Positions 62,114 to 64,000 of a stretch of DNA of 64,000 nucleotides are shown one piece after another. This DNA comes from Saprospiraceae bacterium UBA7328 (lineage in GTDB: Bacteria > Bacteroidota > Bacteroidia > Chitinophagales > Saprospiraceae). The position numbers and the translations under genes were made by a program. Positions within the stretch are counted from its first letter, which is position 1, and every line of letters begins with the position of its first letter. The notes beneath the pieces were generated by a model. It had not been told where the DNA came from and ran no database searches. It was given only the letters and a program-made list of their open reading frames with translations. The stretch is from assembly GCA_002471345.1 (NCBI GenBank), contig DKPS01000232.1, positions 6,078-70,077 on the forward strand. The letters are read 5' to 3'.

Positions 62114-63139
62114 TTACTTTACCGATCTTCTAATATCGTAATAGTCTCTTAAACCATTACCCAGAAGATTAAAAGATAAGACCAAAAGTGAAATTATCAA
62201 GGCAGGTGCCATGGATAAAACGACATAACCACTTGTAGCATAGCCATAATTTTCCTTTAACATGTTGCCTAATGATGGTACAGGAGGTTGAACTCCTAAC
62301 CCCAAATAGCTTAATCCTGCTTCTACCAAAATGGCCGTGGCAAAATTTATGGATGCAATTACCAAAATAGTCCCGTAGAGATTAGGCAAAATATGTTTCC
62401 ACATGATACGCCATGAAGACATTCCCATTGTCTGAGCTGCTAGAATAAACTCTTTAGAGCGAAGCTCCATAACTTGCCCTCTTAATATTCTAGCTAAATC
62501 TACCCACAATGTTAATCCAATGGCCAAGTATATAGCCATCAATCCTCTATCCATCACCAACAAAATGGCAAATGCTAATAATAGGGTAGGAATTGACCAA
62601 TTCACATTAATAATCGTCATAACTACTCTGTCTGTCCATCCACCAAAGTATCCTGATACTATTCCAAAAAATGCCCCAATGATAACCGAAAGGACTACTG
62701 CAAATAGTCCAACAAATAAAGAAACTCTCAAGCCGACTATTAGTCTGCTCAGCATATCGCGTCCATACTTATCAGTCCCTAGCCAAAAACTTCTTTTTAC
62801 TACAGTATTTTCATCTTTATTCTCTATTCTTCGTTGAATCTGACCATAATAGAGAATAGAATTGCTCCTGCCCACTTTTACACTGTCAATTGGATAATAT
62901 TTGAATGGATCACTTTTTCCCTTGATAATATGTGTGATTAAACTTTCATTTTTATCCTCAAGTATTTTTTCCTTATAAATTTTTTGGCTAGTACCAGGTT
63001 TAAGAAGAGCTATCTCCGGAATCTGCAGATTTGCACTAGGAGATTGATCGGACACAAGAACATAACAGAATATTGCCAATAGCGTAGCCGCTATAATTAT
63101 GACTAAACTAAATTTTGTGACTATAGATAATTTTCTCAA
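62114..63139 (-). CDS. Oligopeptide/dipeptide ABC transporter permease (OppC/DppC-like)
   Basis: 341 residues. One N-terminal helix, a periplasmic insert (about 35-125) that is longer than in typical OppC, five further helices and the EAA loop (about QTMGMSSWRIMWKHILPNLYGTILV), with FWLGTDKYGRDMLSRLIVGLRVSLFVGL as the conserved OppC start block. Transports small peptides, usually with OppB, OppA and OppD/F, none of which is visible in the window. Start TTG at 63139; no ATG is upstream. Confidence 0.92.
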   Translation of the reverse strand: MRKLSIVTKFSLVIIIAATLLAIFCYVLVSDQSPSANLQIPEIALLKPGTSQKIYKEKILEDKNESLITHIIKGKSDPFKYYPIDSVKVGRSNSILYYGQIQRRIENKDENTVVKRSFWLGTDKYGRDMLSRLIVGLRVSLFVGLFAVVLSVIIGAFFGIVSGYFGGWTDRVVMTIINVNWSIPTLLLAFAILLVMDRGLMAIYLAIGLTLWVDLARILRGQVMELRSKEFILAAQTMGMSSWRIMWKHILPNLYGTILVIASINFATAILVEAGLSYLGLGVQPPVPSLGNMLKENYGYATSGYVVLSMAPALIISLLVLSFNLLGNGLRDYYDIRRSVK

Positions 63140-63153
63140 TGTTTTATAATTAT

Positions 63154-64000
63154 CTACTTGTTTATCATTGTAGAAATTACATCCCCTGCCTCGTATTTAC
63201 CTCCATTATAATCATATCCTAATATAGCGGCTATGGTTTTAGCAATCTGGCTTTGAAACAAAAGATCATCTGAATTAACTTCTCCAATAGCGGGAATATT
63301 CGGGCCTAAAGCTGCTGCCCAAATCTCATTTGACCCAAGTGTTGTGGTTCCATGCCCTTTCCACTCTGTCATAGGTGATGTTCCTCTTCCATGATCCGTT
63401 GTTATCACTAAAGATGTATTTCCCGCATAATATGGGTCGGCTTCGATAAATTTCCATAATGCTTTTATCCATTGATCAGTTTGGTGTGTTGATTTTAGAT
63501 AGTTATCATATCTACCATCATGAGCAAAATCATCGGTCTCACCATAAGATATATAAATCACTCTGGGGTGATGCTTTTTCATATATTCTATCATATAGTT
63601 ATGGGTGAAAGCATCTAGTCTTACTGCAGACCAAGGGCTAGGAATTTGATCTTGAAGGTCATTTAGTAGTTGTTCTGTAAATGTGAGATATGTGTCCTTT
63701 GCTTTGCTAAATCCAGCATTAACCGGAATGCCACTACGCTTATCATTGATGATATATGGAAAGACATCCCATGAAGCAAAAGCAGCAACTCTTCCTGCAA
63801 ATTCTGGTTTTTTATGAAGCCATTCTAAGATGGTTGTATTTTGATTATACTTCTTTTCGTTGCTATCTATTTCTGGATCACTGTACCCTGTAAGAATTTC
63901 ATTGTATCCAGGATAGGAAAACCTAAAACGATTGGTGCACGTCATTTTATTTCCTTTCCACCGGTTACCATACAACTGACCTTCGTTAGCAATTTTAGTC
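63154..64000 (-). CDS. Alkaline-phosphatase-superfamily protein (5' end outside window)
   Basis: The frame is open to the right edge, so the N-terminal part with the catalytic Thr or Ser is not visible; what is seen is about 282 residues. YISYGETDDFAHDGRYDNYLKST (metal-binding Asp and His), LVITTDHGRGT and WKGHGTTTLGSNEIWAAALGP are typical of the type I phosphodiesterase/nucleotide pyrophosphatase and alkaline-phosphatase superfamily. The sequence upstream of the ATG in the window continues as GQLYGNRWKGN, in frame. Substrate unknown. Downstream OppC-like gene is 14 bases away. Confidence 0.85.
   Translation of the reverse strand, partial: TKIANEGQLYGNRWKGNKMTCTNRFRFSYPGYNEILTGYSDPEIDSNEKKYNQNTTILEWLHKKPEFAGRVAAFASWDVFPYIINDKRSGIPVNAGFSKAKDTYLTFTEQLLNDLQDQIPSPWSAVRLDAFTHNYMIEYMKKHHPRVIYISYGETDDFAHDGRYDNYLKSTHQTDQWIKALWKFIEADPYYAGNTSLVITTDHGRGTSPMTEWKGHGTTTLGSNEIWAAALGPNIPAIGEVNSDDLLFQSQIAKTIAAILGYDYNGGKYEAGDVISTMINK

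Noticed and set aside
1..64000. CRISPR array, transposon or prophage
   Set aside because: No direct-repeat/spacer pattern, transposase, integrase, phage structural gene or flanking inverted repeats were seen.

Overview
The window is a contiguous piece of a low-GC Bacteroidota chromosome, most likely a marine member of the Cytophagales or a relative. Reasons: Bacteroidota-typical families throughout (DUF4294, DUF4783, DUF4175, a 629-residue PurF-like enzyme that begins MSDAIKHECG, paired OmpH/Skp genes); -7 promoter boxes of the form TAnnTTTG; little sign of Shine-Dalgarno sequences; several TTG starts; a mevalonate-pathway enzyme; and a polysaccharide locus rich in sulfotransferases. The genus cannot be told from the sequence alone. 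No phage, insertion sequence, CRISPR array or rRNA operon was seen.

Layout. 1-17.6 kb is mostly housekeeping: a 5'-truncated infB, a DUF2400 gene, a PurF-like amidotransferase, a SPOR protein, two OmpH-like chaperones, diphosphomevalonate decarboxylase, DUF4294, a PAP2-like membrane protein, a TrpF-like barrel, an alkyltransferase-like protein, MaoC, a sulfotransferase-fold/aminotransferase pair, recA-pdeM, a sigma factor with a small partner, prfA, and a CAT-anticodon tRNA that looks like tRNA-Ile2. 17.6-24.5 kb is a minus-strand operon: a lipoprotein with redoxin, c-heme and copper-monooxygenase-like parts, an ABC ATPase, a two-domain FtsX permease, and a beta-lactamase-fold protein whose catalytic residues are all replaced. 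24.8-29.6 kb holds DUF4783, the large coiled-coil membrane protein DUF4175, an RsbW-like kinase and ybeY.

29.7-49.2 kb is a surface-polysaccharide region. Five genes on alternating strands (one FemAB/GNAT-like, four glycosyltransferases) are followed by an OmpA-like protein, an unknown secreted protein, ftcD, and then a long minus-strand operon (49.2 to 37.7 kb). That operon has three sulfotransferases, a Wzx-like flippase, an O-antigen ligase/polymerase-like protein, one GT2, three GT4 enzymes, ManC and an aldose-1-epimerase lipoprotein. Together they suggest synthesis and export of a sulfated, probably mannose-derived glycan.

49.4-57.7 kb carries aroA, the ligase-associated DNA repair trio (exonuclease, ATP-dependent ligase, Lhr-like helicase), a Tat-signal HisC-like aminotransferase and comF. 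The fourth member of the ligase-associated set, pdeM, lies about 36 kb away beside recA. 57.7-60.1 kb records a tandem duplication of comF plus a CBS-domain gene with reciprocal decay: one copy kept comF, the other kept the CBS gene, and an unrelated secreted-protein gene sits between the remnants. 60-64 kb has a TM2/TPR/SHOCT protein, a GAF-SpoIIE phosphatase, an OppC-like permease and a truncated alkaline-phosphatase-superfamily gene.
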